The notes under the pieces: model-generated
Databases searched by the model: none
Told to the model about the DNA's origin: nothing
The model's input: only the letters and a program-made list of their open reading frames with translations
Translations under genes and position numbers: made by a program
In this document: in pieces, positions 42,754-54,775 of the stretch
Numbering within the stretch: the first letter of the stretch is position 1
Layout: each line of letters begins with the position of its first letter
Assembly: GCA_963576735.1 (NCBI GenBank)
Contig: OY755173.1
Coordinates: 9,518,873-9,582,872, forward strand
Source of the DNA: Bedellia somnulentella
Lineage: Eukaryota > Arthropoda > Insecta > Lepidoptera > Bedelliidae
DNA: 64,000 nucleotides
Reading direction: 5' to 3'

Positions 42754-43684
42754 AGGTGACGATTATCACGTGATTTACGAAAAATATTAGGGATTCCGCC
42801 AAATCCTTCGGGGAAATACAGCGTGAACGTCTGAGTTTGAGTTTTGAGAGTTCAGTTGAGAATTGTGCCTCAAAGTACACGTATTATGCTAAAAACGATT
42901 ATGTAAAACATTCATAAAAAAATACTGTATGAATACTGAATATATAATCCCGTGCGTATTGGACTTTCGTCACGAGGCAACTTAAGTTATTGGGACTTTA
43001 AACGAAATTGCTGCATGATTTCTTTTGAAGCACATCACCAAATATAAGTTATGTTTCATGTATTTCATCACAATATTTCCTAGTTACTCACGTTTGTAAC
43101 TTATTCGCTTTTACTCTAAAAGTCCTTACTTCCTAAAGGCAAAAGTCGGATTCCAAGCAAAATGAACCTTCTATTTTACGATTACTTTAGAAATGTTACA
43201 AAAATATTTCAGGGTATTTTCTTTATAATTCAGTTATGAAAATGAAATGCTATATTATAATTCATTATTATTCCAAATCTGACATTGTATTCGTATATTA
43301 CATTTGTTTTGATGATTAAAGTTACTACTTTCATTTAATGCTACAAACTTTCGACTAAATATCTTGCGCTAGCCAAAAAATGATTAGGTACACGTTTCAA
43401 AAGTCTATCTAAAAGAACAATTTAGATATAAAGGCATACACTTTATATTATCTAAATTGTTCCCTTGTAGTTATATCATATCTGAGCCACTAGGTCTTAA
43501 TTGTAGTAAATGCTCGTTATTAAATTATAGGTTGACCCCTGTGCTAGCCGTTTATGAAATAAAAGTTCTTTAAGAGGTTTATTATTTTAGGTTGTCACAA
43601 CAGCACTCAATTCACGCAACAATGAAATCAATAAAGTAAAATTCAATGAAAGTAATCAATTTATAAAAATGTGAAAAACATGGG
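42754..43684. other. AT-rich stretch, nothing recognised
   Basis: No gene or repeat family is recognised here. Confidence 0.45.
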
Positions 43685-43826
43685 TGTCCAAAAGGCCGGT
43701 GTCCGAAGTATGCAGAATAAAAATGCATGTATGACAAGATTGATGGATTTGCCAGGATTGTACAAAGTGACTATCGATAGTCTCTACCTTTCTCAATAAG
43801 AACTAATGGCGTAAATATGTATGTAT
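43685..43826 (+). pseudogene. RTE LINE 3'-end fragment
   Basis: The frame reads GVRSMQNKNACMTRLMD, matching RTE C-terminal GVRSMKNKRACMKRLMD at 59509. It is followed by the tail CGATAGTCTCTACC and GTAAATATGTATGTATG. It is a severely 5'-truncated insertion. Confidence 0.75.
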
Positions 43827-45464
43827 GTTTGAAAAAACAAAAGCAAATTTTTTTCTTAAAGCATCATTAACAATGGGTAAAGTGTAAATATTTAATACAA
43901 TGTGTAAGATATGATCTGTAAAGATTTTGTGCGATTAAGTGATAGTTTCAGAAACCAGTTATGGTGGCCAAATTTCAATTGTGTATTAAGTCAAGCTAGT
44001 TTGATAATAAGTACAAATAGATATAATTACCCCAATCACCCTAAAAGCAGCCAAAAGTTTCCTTCCTTCCAAATATCCACTGCCAAACGATTCTCAAGAT
44101 AACATAAGTCTAAGCACTAAGAATTCTTATATCCAAATCATTAGTGAAAAGTAATTGCGGGTATAAAATACATTATCGATACTATGACTCCTCATTAATT
44201 AAAGGTTTATCAATTCAATTTAGATTACTTACACCTACAAATACAGGATGTAAAAAAAATACGATGAGCCAAAAATAGGTGATCAGGTCATTGGAATGAT
44301 TTATTTTATTACATACTAACAATAAAGTTACGAAGTTATATGAAACTATGCCATAGTAGTAAAATTACATTCCATGTAGATTCTCTCTCTCTTCTCTGGT
44401 TTTACAAGAATTTTGAACAAAACTTATTAGAATGCAAGATTGTAATTTATAAAATAATTTGTACACGACAAGCTTGATTCCTAGGTGTAGGAAGTGTCAA
44501 AATTATCAAAAGTAAAAACGCCTAAGGTTCTACACCAAAATCTAAAACCTTCCCATGGAAACCAAAATCATCTTCCATCCATCTTCAAATAAATAGTACT
44601 GAATACCCTTTGTTTAACACGACTTTATGGTGCCGTTAACAATACACTTTTTAAACTCCCGCGGTTTGTAGACATTATATATAATAGTAGGGACTAACCA
44701 ACGAAAATTTTTAAATCACTTACATGGTATGTTTTCCCGACGACGTATTAACACACTTACTGGTGCCATGGTCATGGACTGACGGACTATATATGTTGGC
44801 GTTAACAATGTCAAGGAAAAACGTGCAAAAAAACAACTTTCTTGTACAAAAGCTCTTAAAATATCAATTGGATCCAGTTTTTTAGTATTTGTTGTTATAG
44901 TGGCAACAGAAATACATCATCTGCGAAAATTGTATCTTTGCAAATGTACGTATTTCATGAGATACAGCTTCATAAGAGACGTCAGAAAAGTTTCAATAAT
45001 CCCTAGTCTCAGTATCCCGTTTTAACTTTTTAGTAAGGAACCTAAAAAACAATTCAAAGAAACAGCTCAACCGACGACAAAGAGTTCTATAGGCTAATAC
45101 TGTAACAATAGTTTAGTACTTACTGTACACATGGTCATAAAACTTACTGTCTGATATGTATGCGTTCTCTTAAATAATGATTTAATTATTTATTTTATAG
45201 ATACATTTTATAGAAATGTAAGCGTTTATCAGTTGCCGTTATAAATATTGAGCAAAAAAGAGCGTAAAAATCAGTTGTTGTAAAACTTTTAGGACACCCT
45301 TATTCTTTTGTATTTGATGTTATTGTAGCAACGTTAATACATAATCTCTTTAAATTTTCTGACTACTATAGTATAGTATTATATTATCTGTGCTACTATT
45401 TACTAACTTAGTAACGCAGTATTGGGATTCCACGATTCCGGGTTACTTTTTTGGAGGTTAAGTT
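43827..45464. other. AT-rich stretch, nothing recognised
   Basis: No long frame, tRNA or family member is recognised over 1.6 kb. It may be intergenic or old repeat DNA. Confidence 0.45.
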
Positions 45465-46380
45465 TATGGAGATGAAGGATGAAATGGAAATAGAAGAAGT
45501 ATGGGATGTGCTCAAATCGACAATGGTTAAATAAGCGACGGAAGTATGTGGAGTGTGTAAAAGGTCAAATAGACCACCAACAAGTTGGTAGGATAAAGTT
45601 GTGAAAGAGGCAAGGATGAGAGTTGGAGATAAGAGAAAGCGTGGTTAGATTTACTAGTGATTAAAGCTAGGAAACGAATGGATGCGAGGGTAACTGACGA
45701 TGACGGTGCAGAAAAGTGAAGATGAATATAAGAGAGTTAAGAGTGAGGTAAAGAAGAAAATAGAAAAGAAAAAGCGGGATTTGCAAGAGTGGTGTGAGAG
45801 GAAACTTTCTTATGATTTCCGGAATAACCAAAAGTTAAACGGGTATGGAATAATTATTTTGAGGGACTATTTGAAAAAGAGGATGCATCCATTTCTTCGC
45901 CAATCGACAATAATGTTGATTGGAACGAAGAGATGGGTGATTTCAGTGGCAGTGAGATTAGTATAGAAGAAATAATAAAAGCAATGAAAAGTAAGAAAGT
46001 AGGGAAGGCAGCAGGGTATGATAGGATTACTATCGAAATTCTGAGGGCTGGTAAAGAGTTGGTGGCTCCTTGATTATACTTCCTTTTCCAAAAAGGCTGG
46101 TCATGTGGCAAAGTTCCACGAGACTGGTGCAAGGCGGTGATTGTGCCTCTATATAAAGGAAAGGTGTCACACCAGGCTAAAAACTACCGCGGTATTAGCT
46201 TACTCAGCATTGTTGGTAAATTGTATGCAAAGGTACTGATTGAAAGAGTGATTAATGAAACTGATGAGAAAATATGGGATGTGCAAGAGGGATTTAGGAA
46301 AGGAATGGATCAAATCTTCTCTCCGAGGAGCATCACCGAAAAGTTCCAAAAGGTGTATTGCTCCTTCATTGATCTATTTA
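45465..46380 (+). pseudogene. RTE LINE fragment, frameshifted
   Basis: Across several frames the text reads WNEEMGDFSGSEISIEEII, KSKKVGKAAGYDRITIEIL, DWCKAVIVPLYKGKVSHQ and NYRGISLLSIVGKLYAKVL, then QEGFRKGMDQIF. These are the finger and palm-start regions of an RTE reverse transcriptase. The YADD part is missing because the copy breaks at about 46380. There are at least two frameshifts and an in-frame stop near 46072. Confidence 0.82.
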
Positions 46381-47215
46381 TTTATTTTTTATTTATTTAT
46401 AACGGATTGCCAACAGTGAAAATAGTACACAACCTTAGAAAATACTTAAATGTAAAGGACACATATCAACTGAATACACTAATTATAGGCTAATCACATC
46501 ATTCAATTTAGAAATCGAAATAATTCAAAACATTGCTAACATTAGTATAAAATTAAATTAACTGATTATTTAAAATCTTAAAACCAAATTAAATTAATAA
46601 ATAAATATACCTATATAAATATTTGACTTATTCTCTAGTAAGAATAATTCAATAAAGTTGTTGAATTAACAAAATACAATACAATCATAACAACAAATTA
46701 AATGTCAGTAAATAACAAAATTAGTAAACAAATAAATTAAAATACAAACAATCTTATGTATTTACAACTTTAACTTTTTGCTTGAAAACTGCCAAAGAGT
46801 CACCAAATATGTCAATTTCACAGTGTTTTGCCTGCATTTTGTTGTAGCTTTTACACATTCTCGTGATGGGTGAATTAAATCCAATATTAGTAAGGCATAT
46901 TCTAACATTAAATATATTCCTAATTGTATTTCAAGGATAGTTGAAGGGAACAGTTTTATAATTTTTAATAACTTCATCACAGTCAATATAACTATTTACT
47001 ACCTTATATAAAAAAAAGAGTCTAACATTTTCCGACGATGAAATGATGATTCCACCTTAAAAAAACTCTAATCTTTGAGTATAAGGCTGCCTGTATGATA
47101 TTCAAGGTGTTCTGAATGCTAAATATCAAGTAAAAGCCCGTTGAATGGATTCAATGCGTTAGGGTAGGCTACTGCATAATAAGGGTTCCATATCCCTGGT
47201 GGTGGTGGTGGTGGG
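46381..47215 (-). pseudogene. CR1-like LINE 3' end
   Basis: On the minus strand, frames near 47050-46745 read RRKMLDSFF, VVNSYIDCDEVIKNYKTVPF, NIFNVRICLTNIGFNSPI and DIFGDSLAVFKQK, the C-terminal pattern of CR1-like ORF2. The 3' UTR ends in a (TTTA)n tail at about 46376. It joins directly to an RTE fragment on the left and another LINE on the right. Confidence 0.6.
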
Positions 47216-47223
47216 AAAGGTGT

Positions 47224-47671
47224 CCCTGAGACCGCGAACGAGAATCTCTTCAGTATAGTAACTGCCGTTGGAACGCACATTCAATATCCCATCTCCAAAC
47301 AGCAAATAAATTTTGTCGCGCGAGTACGTTCGAAAGATAGTAATCAGATCAAACCTATTATTGTATGTTTCAATAACCGGTACGCCAAGGAGGATTTCAT
47401 AGCTGCGGCTAGAGCATCAGCAAGGCAATCTCCGCTAATGGCGGCATCGCTTGGTCTTAAAGGCAATACAAGAATTTACGTAAACGACCACCTTACCGTC
47501 CAAAACAAGGAGCTCCTTACGAAGACTAAGAAAGTTGCTAAAGAAATGGGTTTTCAGTACATATGGGTCAAACACGCGAAGATCTTTGTGCGACGCGACG
47601 ATACATCGAAAATTGTGCATATAAGATCAGAGAAGGATCTCTCAAAGATGTCTACTAATCAGCGAGATTGA
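47224..47671 (+). pseudogene. CR1-like LINE ORF1, C-terminal part
   Basis: The frame is open from about 47224: PETANENLFSIVTAVGT, then KPIIVCFNNRYAKEDFIAAA, YVNDHLTVQNKELLTKTKK and QYIWVKHAKIFVRRDD. This is the FP25K-like/LINE-ORF1 domain found in many insect CR1-group elements. It is thought to bind RNA. The N-terminal coiled coil is missing. It stops at 47669-47671 about 265 bp before ORF2. Confidence 0.65.
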
Positions 47672-47936
47672 TGTTTGCAACGCATTTTTTGCTAAGTTTG
47701 TCTCTGTTATTTTTGTTTATCATTGTTTGTACGTCGTACGTTCATGTTCTCGAATGAGTTATGCTATGCCTCTTTAATATCGCAAATTTTGAATTACGCC
47801 TTAGACATCCCCACTAACAATCTCAATTACATCTATGGTGCTTGGCTTCTAAGGTTGGCCCATGCAATTTATTATATTAACTGCATCCTAATTTACTTCA
47901 TTCGCTGCTATCTTTCCTGTTGTTCTGCTTTAGCAA

Positions 47937-50188
47937 ATGGCTAGTCTAAATATTTACCATCAAAATGTACGCGGACTGCGCACTAAAACGTGTGATTTCT
48001 TAAGAAATGTTTACCTCAACACATTATATCAATTACAGAGACTTGGTTAATCGACAGCATTCAGAATATGGAAATATTTGATGCTAGGTATCTGGTCTGT
48101 AAACGACACCGTGATTACGAGTTTACAGGTCAAGTCAAGGGAGAAGGTGTTCTCATGGCAGTAAGGCGAGATCTCAATACAATTGAGCGGGAAGATTGGC
48201 GTAGCTCCGCAGAAGATATTTGGATTACTGTCACTCATTAAAGTAAACGTCCATGTGCCTCATATAACATTCACATCTGTACTGTTTACCTGTGTGATCA
48301 GAAACGTAGACTATCTTATAACGATCAATTAAGTAACTTTTCAGATAAACTGTATGATTTAGTAATCTCTCATCCTTTAGATAAATTTATAATTTTGGGA
48401 GATTTCAATTTAAGTGGTCACGTAGGATGGAGTGGAATCGGTGATAGTTTAGAACTTTGGCCCACTGAATATAGTAGTAGCGAACCAATAGTTAATTTTT
48501 TTGACACCATAGCCGCATGCAACTTATCTCAATTTAACGGGCAGAACTCAAAGCTGTAGATTGGTCAGCACTTCTTAGAGCTGGAAGCGTAGACGATGCA
48601 GTCGATCTACTATACCAAAAGATATATAAGCTTCGCGATATGTACATACCGAAGAAATTTGTTAAACCTAACGTGAATCCGGCCTGGTACAATAGTTCAT
48701 TAAAAAAGATTTTAAAAGAGAAATTTAAATTTCATCAAAAATTCAAAGTTTACAGTAACACCGTTGACTACCAAACCTTTTCACTACTTCGACAAAGAGC
48801 AGCCTTAGTGGAAGAAAATTGTTGTAACCAGTATATGAAAGATATCCAGTCTTCCATCATTAAGGATCCCAAAGCTTTTTGGTCATATGCTAAAAGTAAG
48901 TATAAGTCTAATTCATCTCCTAAAATTATGAAGTACAAAGATGTCACTGCTGACACAGGCCAGGATATCAGCAATTTGTTCGCTACTTATTTCCACTCTA
49001 CTTTCTCTATTGGTAACCCTAGCACTACAAGCATTACAAACTTAAGTCATGAAAAGACCATCCCTATCACAGCTTGCAGCCTGTCTTCAATTGAGGTGTC
49101 TCAAGCGGAAGTACTTAAGTTACTTAAATCACTAGACCTTTCAAAAGCTGGTGGTCCTGATCTGATACCACCTTTATATATAGTTAAGTGTGCTGAAGCA
49201 CTGTCGATCCCTATATATTTTATACACGAGGTCTTTGCAGGAAGGTGTCGTGCCCAAAATTTGGAAGTCCGCATTTGTATCACCCGTTCACAAAAAAGGA
49301 GATAAATCTAATGTAGAAAATTACAGACCTATCTCTAAGTTATGTTTCTTTGCTAAAATTTTGGAAAGATTGGTATATAACCAACTTAATGCAGCTTTAA
49401 AGTCTTCATTCAGCCTTGAGCAACACGGCTTCTTGAAAAAACGGTCTACAACATCTAATTTAATTCTCGCACATGATCTTATATCGAAAGGTATGGATGA
49501 AGGTAGTCAGGTTGATGTCATATACACCGACTACAGCAAGTGTTTTGATCGAATTGACCACAGCCTACTCCTTGCCAAGCTATCCGTTGCTGGTATTCAT
49601 GGTGACTTGCTAAGATGGTTCTCTTTATATATTGAAAATCGTAGTCAGGCAGTAGTTCTCTCAGGTTTCTCATCTAACTGGACTATAATACCATCAGGAG
49701 TACCTCAAGGATCCTTATTAGGGCCTCTTCTATTTATAATATTTATCAATGAAATTAATTACTGTTTCCACAACTCTAAGATATTATTATTTGCAGGCGA
49801 TATGAAAGTTTTGAAAACCATTAATGACCATCTTGACATAGAACTACTCCAAAACGATCTGGACCGATTTACTCTATATTGCGAAGAGAATAAGCTAGGT
49901 CTAAATGTATCTAAATGTTTCTATGTAAGTTACTCACGCAAATCAAGAGATTTGAACAATAGTTATATTTTAAAAGGACAAAATGTTCAGAAAGTAGATG
50001 TGATTAGGGACCTGGGAGTACTATTTGACTCTAAGCTGTTGTTTGATAAACACGTGGACAGTATAGTATCAAAGTCATCAAAAGCTCTGGGATTCTTGAT
50101 GAGAACTTGCGCTGGTTTTGATGATATCAAAGCTATTAAGATTATCTACTGCTCGTTTGTTAGAAGCCATTTAGAATACGCGTCGTGT
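47937..50188 (+). pseudogene. CR1-like LINE ORF2, broken, 5' part
   Basis: ORF2 starts ATG at 47937 (MASLNIYHQNVRGLRTKT), with endonuclease motifs TETWLIDS and LGDFNLSGHVGW. A deletion near 48545 removes the rest of the endonuclease. The linker and RT follow: PAWYNSSLKKIL, YTDYSKCFDRIDHSLL and GVPQGSLLGPLLFIIFINE. Frameshifts lie near 48010 and 49235. The catalytic YADD box reads LFAGDMK: the first Asp is Gly (codon 49796-49798). The frame is cut after LEYAS by the 50189 insertion and resumes at 53107. It is not functional. Confidence 0.85.
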
Positions 50189-50388
50189 AACGTTACTTCT
50201 CACTCCTGGGATGCTGTAGCTTCCCAGAAGCCAGAAGTAACTAAGAGAAGAAAGAGAGAAAAAGGATAATGAATAATAGAAGAGATATATATCACAACAT
50301 TTATTATAAACAAAAAGAAACAGTAAAACAATCCTAATAAAACCTATCAAAAACACTAAACCTATCAATATAATATAATATAAAAAAC

Positions 50389-50720
50389 TCAGCTTTAGCG
50401 TCAGCTCCTGCTGCGATGGGTGGCGAATTTAACACGGAACCAAGCGCCTCCGGGCGCCTGCGTCAGGAAGGGTAGCTCGACGGGGTAAGGGTTGCGACTC
50501 CAGCTTTCTGACTGCGTCAACCAGGGCAGCTCAAGAGTAAGGGGCTGCGACTCCGGGAAGCTTGCGTCAACCAGGGCAGCTCAAGAATAAGGGGCTGCGA
50601 CTCCAGACGGGTAAAAATTGATGATATATAAAGTCAGTTCAGAATATTGTTTCGGACATTCTTTTCAGTTTCTTCCATAATAATGCTGATGCCCCCATCG
50701 CCCCAGGAGCTGAATCCAGC
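50389..50720. repeat. Segment M of the terminal repeat, forward
   Basis: It is bounded by TCAGCTCCTGCTGCGATGGG and its inverted partner CCCATCGCCCCAGGAGCTGA. It holds about two units of a 50-bp minisatellite (GGAAGCTTGCGTCAACCAGG, GCTCAAGAATAAGGGGCTGC) at about 50511-50599. In the second repeat the same segment is inverted (52383-52748). Confidence 0.75.
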
Positions 50721-51373
50721 CTGACTTCTGCAAACAAGCATGACCAACTTAAAATTTTGAATTAACCTATTTTTTTTTAAAAGGATTAAAATATTCCTTT
50801 AAAGAGGTAACAAAGAAAGTAGTCTAAATTATTATAAGGAGAGATTTTTACTCATTTAGGATTATATATTAGAAAACAAAATAAGGAAAGACGATAAATT
50901 AAGAACATTATCTATCCACTTACAATATTAAACAATACATTCATATTAAATTTTAACAAAAATTTAGAAAATTAAATTAAATAAATTGTAAGTCTACAAC
51001 CTAACACTAGCAGCCTTCTTGCAGAAAACTAATGTCAAGTGAGTAAATTTAAAAATATGAAATAATTATCTGACAATAAACAAGATTGTCAAAATGATTA
51101 TCTTAGAGAAAATTCTTAAACTTTTTTTATGTCTTCGATATGACATTTACCTCTAGAACTATTTTGGTCTTCTAAGAGGTATATCAAAGGGAAAAACTTC
51201 TCACATACATAACACAAAATACATTACATACATTCCCCTTTCCCCCGGAAAAAAAAATTTCTAAAGAATTTTTTTTTTAAATTAGGTTGAAATCCACACA
51301 TTCAAAGAGAAAAACTTTCATACTTCATTCTTACAAAAGTGAGTACTGTTCACATTCAATGACAAATACTCTT

Positions 51374-51708
51374 CATAGGACTCAACCTATCAATGACGAC
51401 AAGGCTTATTTAATGAGTTGTCAGCCGCTCATACTAATAAATCCGTAAATAAACTTCATAGGAGTCAACCTATCAATGACGACAAGGCTTATTTAATGAG
51501 TTGTCAGCCGCTCATACTAATAAATCCCTAAATAAAACTCTACATAGGTTTCAACCTATCAATGACGACAAGGCTTCTTTAATGAGTTGTCAGCCGCTCA
51601 TACTAATGAATCCCTAAATAAAACTATTCATAGGAGTCAACCTATAAATGACGACAAGGCTTATTTAATGAGTTGTCAGCCGCTCATACTAATAATCCCT
51701 AAGTAACA
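51374..51708 (+). repeat. Tandem repeat, 84-86-bp unit, four copies
   Basis: Units start at about 51374, 51459, 51546 and 51630 with CATAGG-NN-TCAACCTAT. Each contains AATGACGACAAGGCTT, ATGAGTTGTCAGCCGCTCAT and AATCCCTAAATAAA. They lie in the interior of the insertion. Unit-to-unit identity is high by eye. Confidence 0.85.
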
Positions 51709-52168
51709 TACCTTATGTACAACAGTAAGCTACAAGGCCTAAGAAAAATAACACCTTTTAAGTGGTGTTCAAACCTTAACACAACAATGTCAAGTAACAT
51801 TGAAATTAAAGAATAGTTACATAAAAAGGTAACACCTTAAGAGTGGTGTTAAAACCTTAAAGAACACATTCAGATATAACGAAAGATAATTAAATTAAAA
51901 CATCTTGACATAACCAAAACTCAAGAATAAAATAAAGATAAAATCAGCCAAAGTTTAAATCTGCTAAGAAGGTCTGCTAGAGTAGTGTTGACATCCTAAT
52001 CCTAACCGTATAGAATAACAATAAGTATATATAAAAGAAAAAGACGTTAAAAACGGAAAGAAATGTGCCAAAACCGAAATCCAAAAGAATCTTACTTATG
52101 CAAGTATAATTTAGAATTTGGAAAAAAATAATTGTTGTGATATATATAATTTTACGTTGGGCGCCAAT

Positions 52169-52907
52169 TTGTAACGTTACTTCTCACTCCTGGGATGCTG
52201 TAGCTTCCCAGAAGCCAGAAGTAACTAAGAGAAGAAAGAGAGAAAAAGGATAATGAATAATAGAAGAGATATATATCACAACATTTATTATAAACAAAAA
52301 GAAACAGTAAAACAATCCTAATAAAACCTATCAAAAACACTAAACCTATCAATATAATATATTATAAAAAACTCAGCTTTAGCGTCAGCTCCTGGAGCGA
52401 TGGGGGCATCATCATTATATGGAAGAAACTGAAAAGAATGTCAGAAACAATATTCTGAACTGACTTTATATATCATCAATTTATACCCGTCTGGAATCGC
52501 AGCCCCTTATTCTTGAGCTGTCCTGGTTGACGCAAGCTTCCCGGAGTCGCAGCCCCTTATTCTTGAGCTGCCCTGGTTGACGCAAGCTTCCCGGAGTCGC
52601 AGCCCCTTACTCTTGAGCTGCCCTGGTTGACGCAGTCAGAAAGCTGGAGTCGCAACCCTTACCCCGTCGAGCTACCCTTGCTGACTCAGGCGCCCGGAGG
52701 CGCTTGGTTCAGTTTTAAAATCGCCACCCATCGCAACAGGAGCTGACGCTAAAGCTGAGTTTTTTTTATATTATATTATATTGATAGGTTTAGTGTTTTT
52801 GATAGGTTTTTGTTGTTACGTTTGTTTTTAGGATATTTTTATTTATAATAAACGTTGTTGTGATATATATATCTTCTATTATTCAGTATCCTTTTTCTTT
52901 CTTTCTT
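52169..52907. repeat. Second terminal repeat, palindromic with inverted M
   Basis: Forward P (52169-52382) is followed by M in reverse (52383-52748, with three 50-bp minisatellite units) and then by inverted P up to the N gap. The result is a long palindrome whose arms are about 155 bp or more. Such structures are hard to assemble, which may explain the gap. Confidence 0.75.
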
Positions 52908-53107
52908 NNNNNNNNNNNNNNNNNNNNNNNNNNNNNNNNNNNNNNNNNNNNNNNNNNNNNNNNNNNNNNNNNNNNNNNNNNNNNNNNNNNNNNNNNNNNN
53001 NNNNNNNNNNNNNNNNNNNNNNNNNNNNNNNNNNNNNNNNNNNNNNNNNNNNNNNNNNNNNNNNNNNNNNNNNNNNNNNNNNNNNNNNNNNNNNNNNNNN
53101 NNNNNNN
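52908..53107. other. Assembly gap of 200 N
   Basis: Exactly 200 unknown bases. The true length is not known. It falls at the end of the inverted P arm, just before the LINE resumes. Confidence 1.
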
Positions 53108-53720
53108 CGCAAGTGTGGAACCCGAACTATAACATCTATATTCGGCGTATCGATGGTATTCAAAGGAGGTTCCTTCGATATGTTGATTACAAAACGCGAC
53201 AATATACAGCCGGTTACCATCAGAGATGCACTCAATATCATTTTTTGCCCCTTGAAGCCAGGCGCCATATAAATGACATATGTTACTTGTTTGATATTGT
53301 TAGAGGAGTAGTGGATTGTCCCGAGTTGCTTAGCAAAATTTACTTACGCACCAACCAAAAGGCCTTAAGGAAACGACCCGTCTTAAGTGTCCCAAAAGCT
53401 AATATCAATTATAGGCGTAACTCATTTCTATTACGTGCATGTACTAAATTTAATGAATCAATAGTAGATTTAGATATTTTCGATACAAGCACTACAAGAG
53501 TAAGAAAATTATTAACTAATTTACATTTCGGCCAATAATTTTTTCACTAACCTCAACATTATAATTATTTAATTTTTATCTAAATCTTTTTAGTTCTGTA
53601 AGTATTATGTAATTTTTCTATAGGTGAAGATTTGTAAATGGCATTGTGTATTTATAATTAGTATTATATTGTTTGTATTGGTCTGATAATCTTCCAAATA
53701 AAATAAAATAAAAAATAAAT
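53108..53720 (+). pseudogene. CR1-like LINE ORF2, C-terminal end and tail
   Basis: It continues the frame broken at 50188: QVWNPNYNIYIRRIDGIQRR, YVDYKTRQYTAGYHQR, LPLEARRHINDICYLFDIV and TTRVRKLLTNLHFGQ, then stop at 53538. The 3' UTR ends in AAATAAAATAAAATA at about 53696-53728. The end is well preserved. Confidence 0.85.
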
Positions 53721-54503
53721 AAAATATGACGCTTGCGAATTCCAGATTGCTGCGGACCAAGGCGTTATAAATAGTCCGGTCGACAGGTGGTTTCAGATAG
53801 AAAAAGGTCGGAATTTAACGAAACTTAGAGATGTTGTTCAGGGATGGTTAATTAACATTTTGTCAAGTTTTGGACCTCGAGGACCCTGTGCACAAAGAGG
53901 AGGGGGGGGAGAACTGCAAAAATCTCGACCTTTCGTCAGTTTTTCGTCAATTACCTGTTTTCCTTACATTCTACGATAAAAGCGTTCAGAAACATTTTGT
54001 AGTACGTAAAATTATCTACAATTTGAGTACTCACATATGTCTGTATGTCAATTCTTTACTGAGATATGGCGCTTCGCATAAAATATTTTTTTCCGAAATT
54101 TAGTAAAAATACCTTAAAAAAGCAGAAACCAACCTTATTTCTTATTTTAAAAATAATAATTGTTGTTATTATGGTCTGTAATTTTGACCCCCCCCCCCAA
54201 TACCCCCTCCCTTCCCCACCTAACCCCAATTCTCAAAAGCTTATTTTCTACTGTAATTTCATACCAACCATATATCATGTCGGTAATATTGGTATTGACA
54301 TTAGTTACTTTTTAGACCGATTTTCCCTCTCCTTCCCTCCACTACATAATTGTTCCAGGGTAGGTAAAAAAAGACGTAGTCCTTTCGTAAACAAAATAAA
54401 TGATATTAACAAAATTAAGGTTTTGACAAAGTATACACTAGAGGCAACAGAGATATTGTTGAAAGGTCTCTCACACATAGTAGGTACACATTTGTACTCA
54501 TTA

Positions 54504-54775
54504 TAGTTCCTGTCGAGATTTTTTAGCCGTTGGTTCTGCTTCTAATTGCTCGTCGTCCTCCTGCACAATCAGGCTGTTAAGGACGTCCTCACCGTCGTCG
54601 TATTCGTCGATTATGTCTGACGAGTCCTCCTCGTTCAAATCAGTTGCAGGGACGTTTTCGCAGGAGTTGCCTGTGCAGTACTTGCACATAGCTGAGCATC
54701 TAAGACCTGCTTCCTTGCAGCTGCAAGCTCCGGTGCTACAGCCTTTGCTGCACTTGCAGGAAACATTTTTTTTTT
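54504..54775 (-). pseudogene. CXC-type protein, C-terminal segment
   Basis: The minus-strand frame reads SCKCSKGCSTGACSCKEAGL, then RCSAMCKYCTGNSCENVPAT, then an acidic tail rich in D and E and the end KKSRQEL, stop at 54504-54506. The cysteine pattern C-x-C-x3-GC-x4-C-x-C-x4-GL-x-C-x3-C-x2-C matches the short copy at 15749. Upstream sequence is separated by the LINE. Zinc-linked DNA binding is inferred only. Confidence 0.65.

Larger units (their letters stand above)
50189..53107. mobile_element. Terminal-repeat insertion (LTR- or foldback-type)
   Basis: It interrupts the LINE codon by codon: EYAS before it, QVWNPNY after it. Repeat unit P (TGTAACGTTACTTCTCACTC and about 220 bp) is at 50189 and again, direct, at 52169, with an inverted P from about 52753 into the N gap. 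A GGCGCCAATT word next to the second copy reads on the minus strand as AATTGGCGCCCAACG, like a primer binding site. That suggests a minus-strand LTR element without genes. The inverted P also fits a foldback structure. No ORF is credible in the interior. Confidence 0.65.

Noticed and set aside
50171..50368. 65-codon minus frames repeated at 50171 and 52152
   Set aside because: They are the same non-coding terminal repeat seen twice; the peptide is low-complexity.
51374..51708. CRISPR array
   Set aside because: The 85-bp units are directly tandem without unique spacers, and the genome is an animal's.
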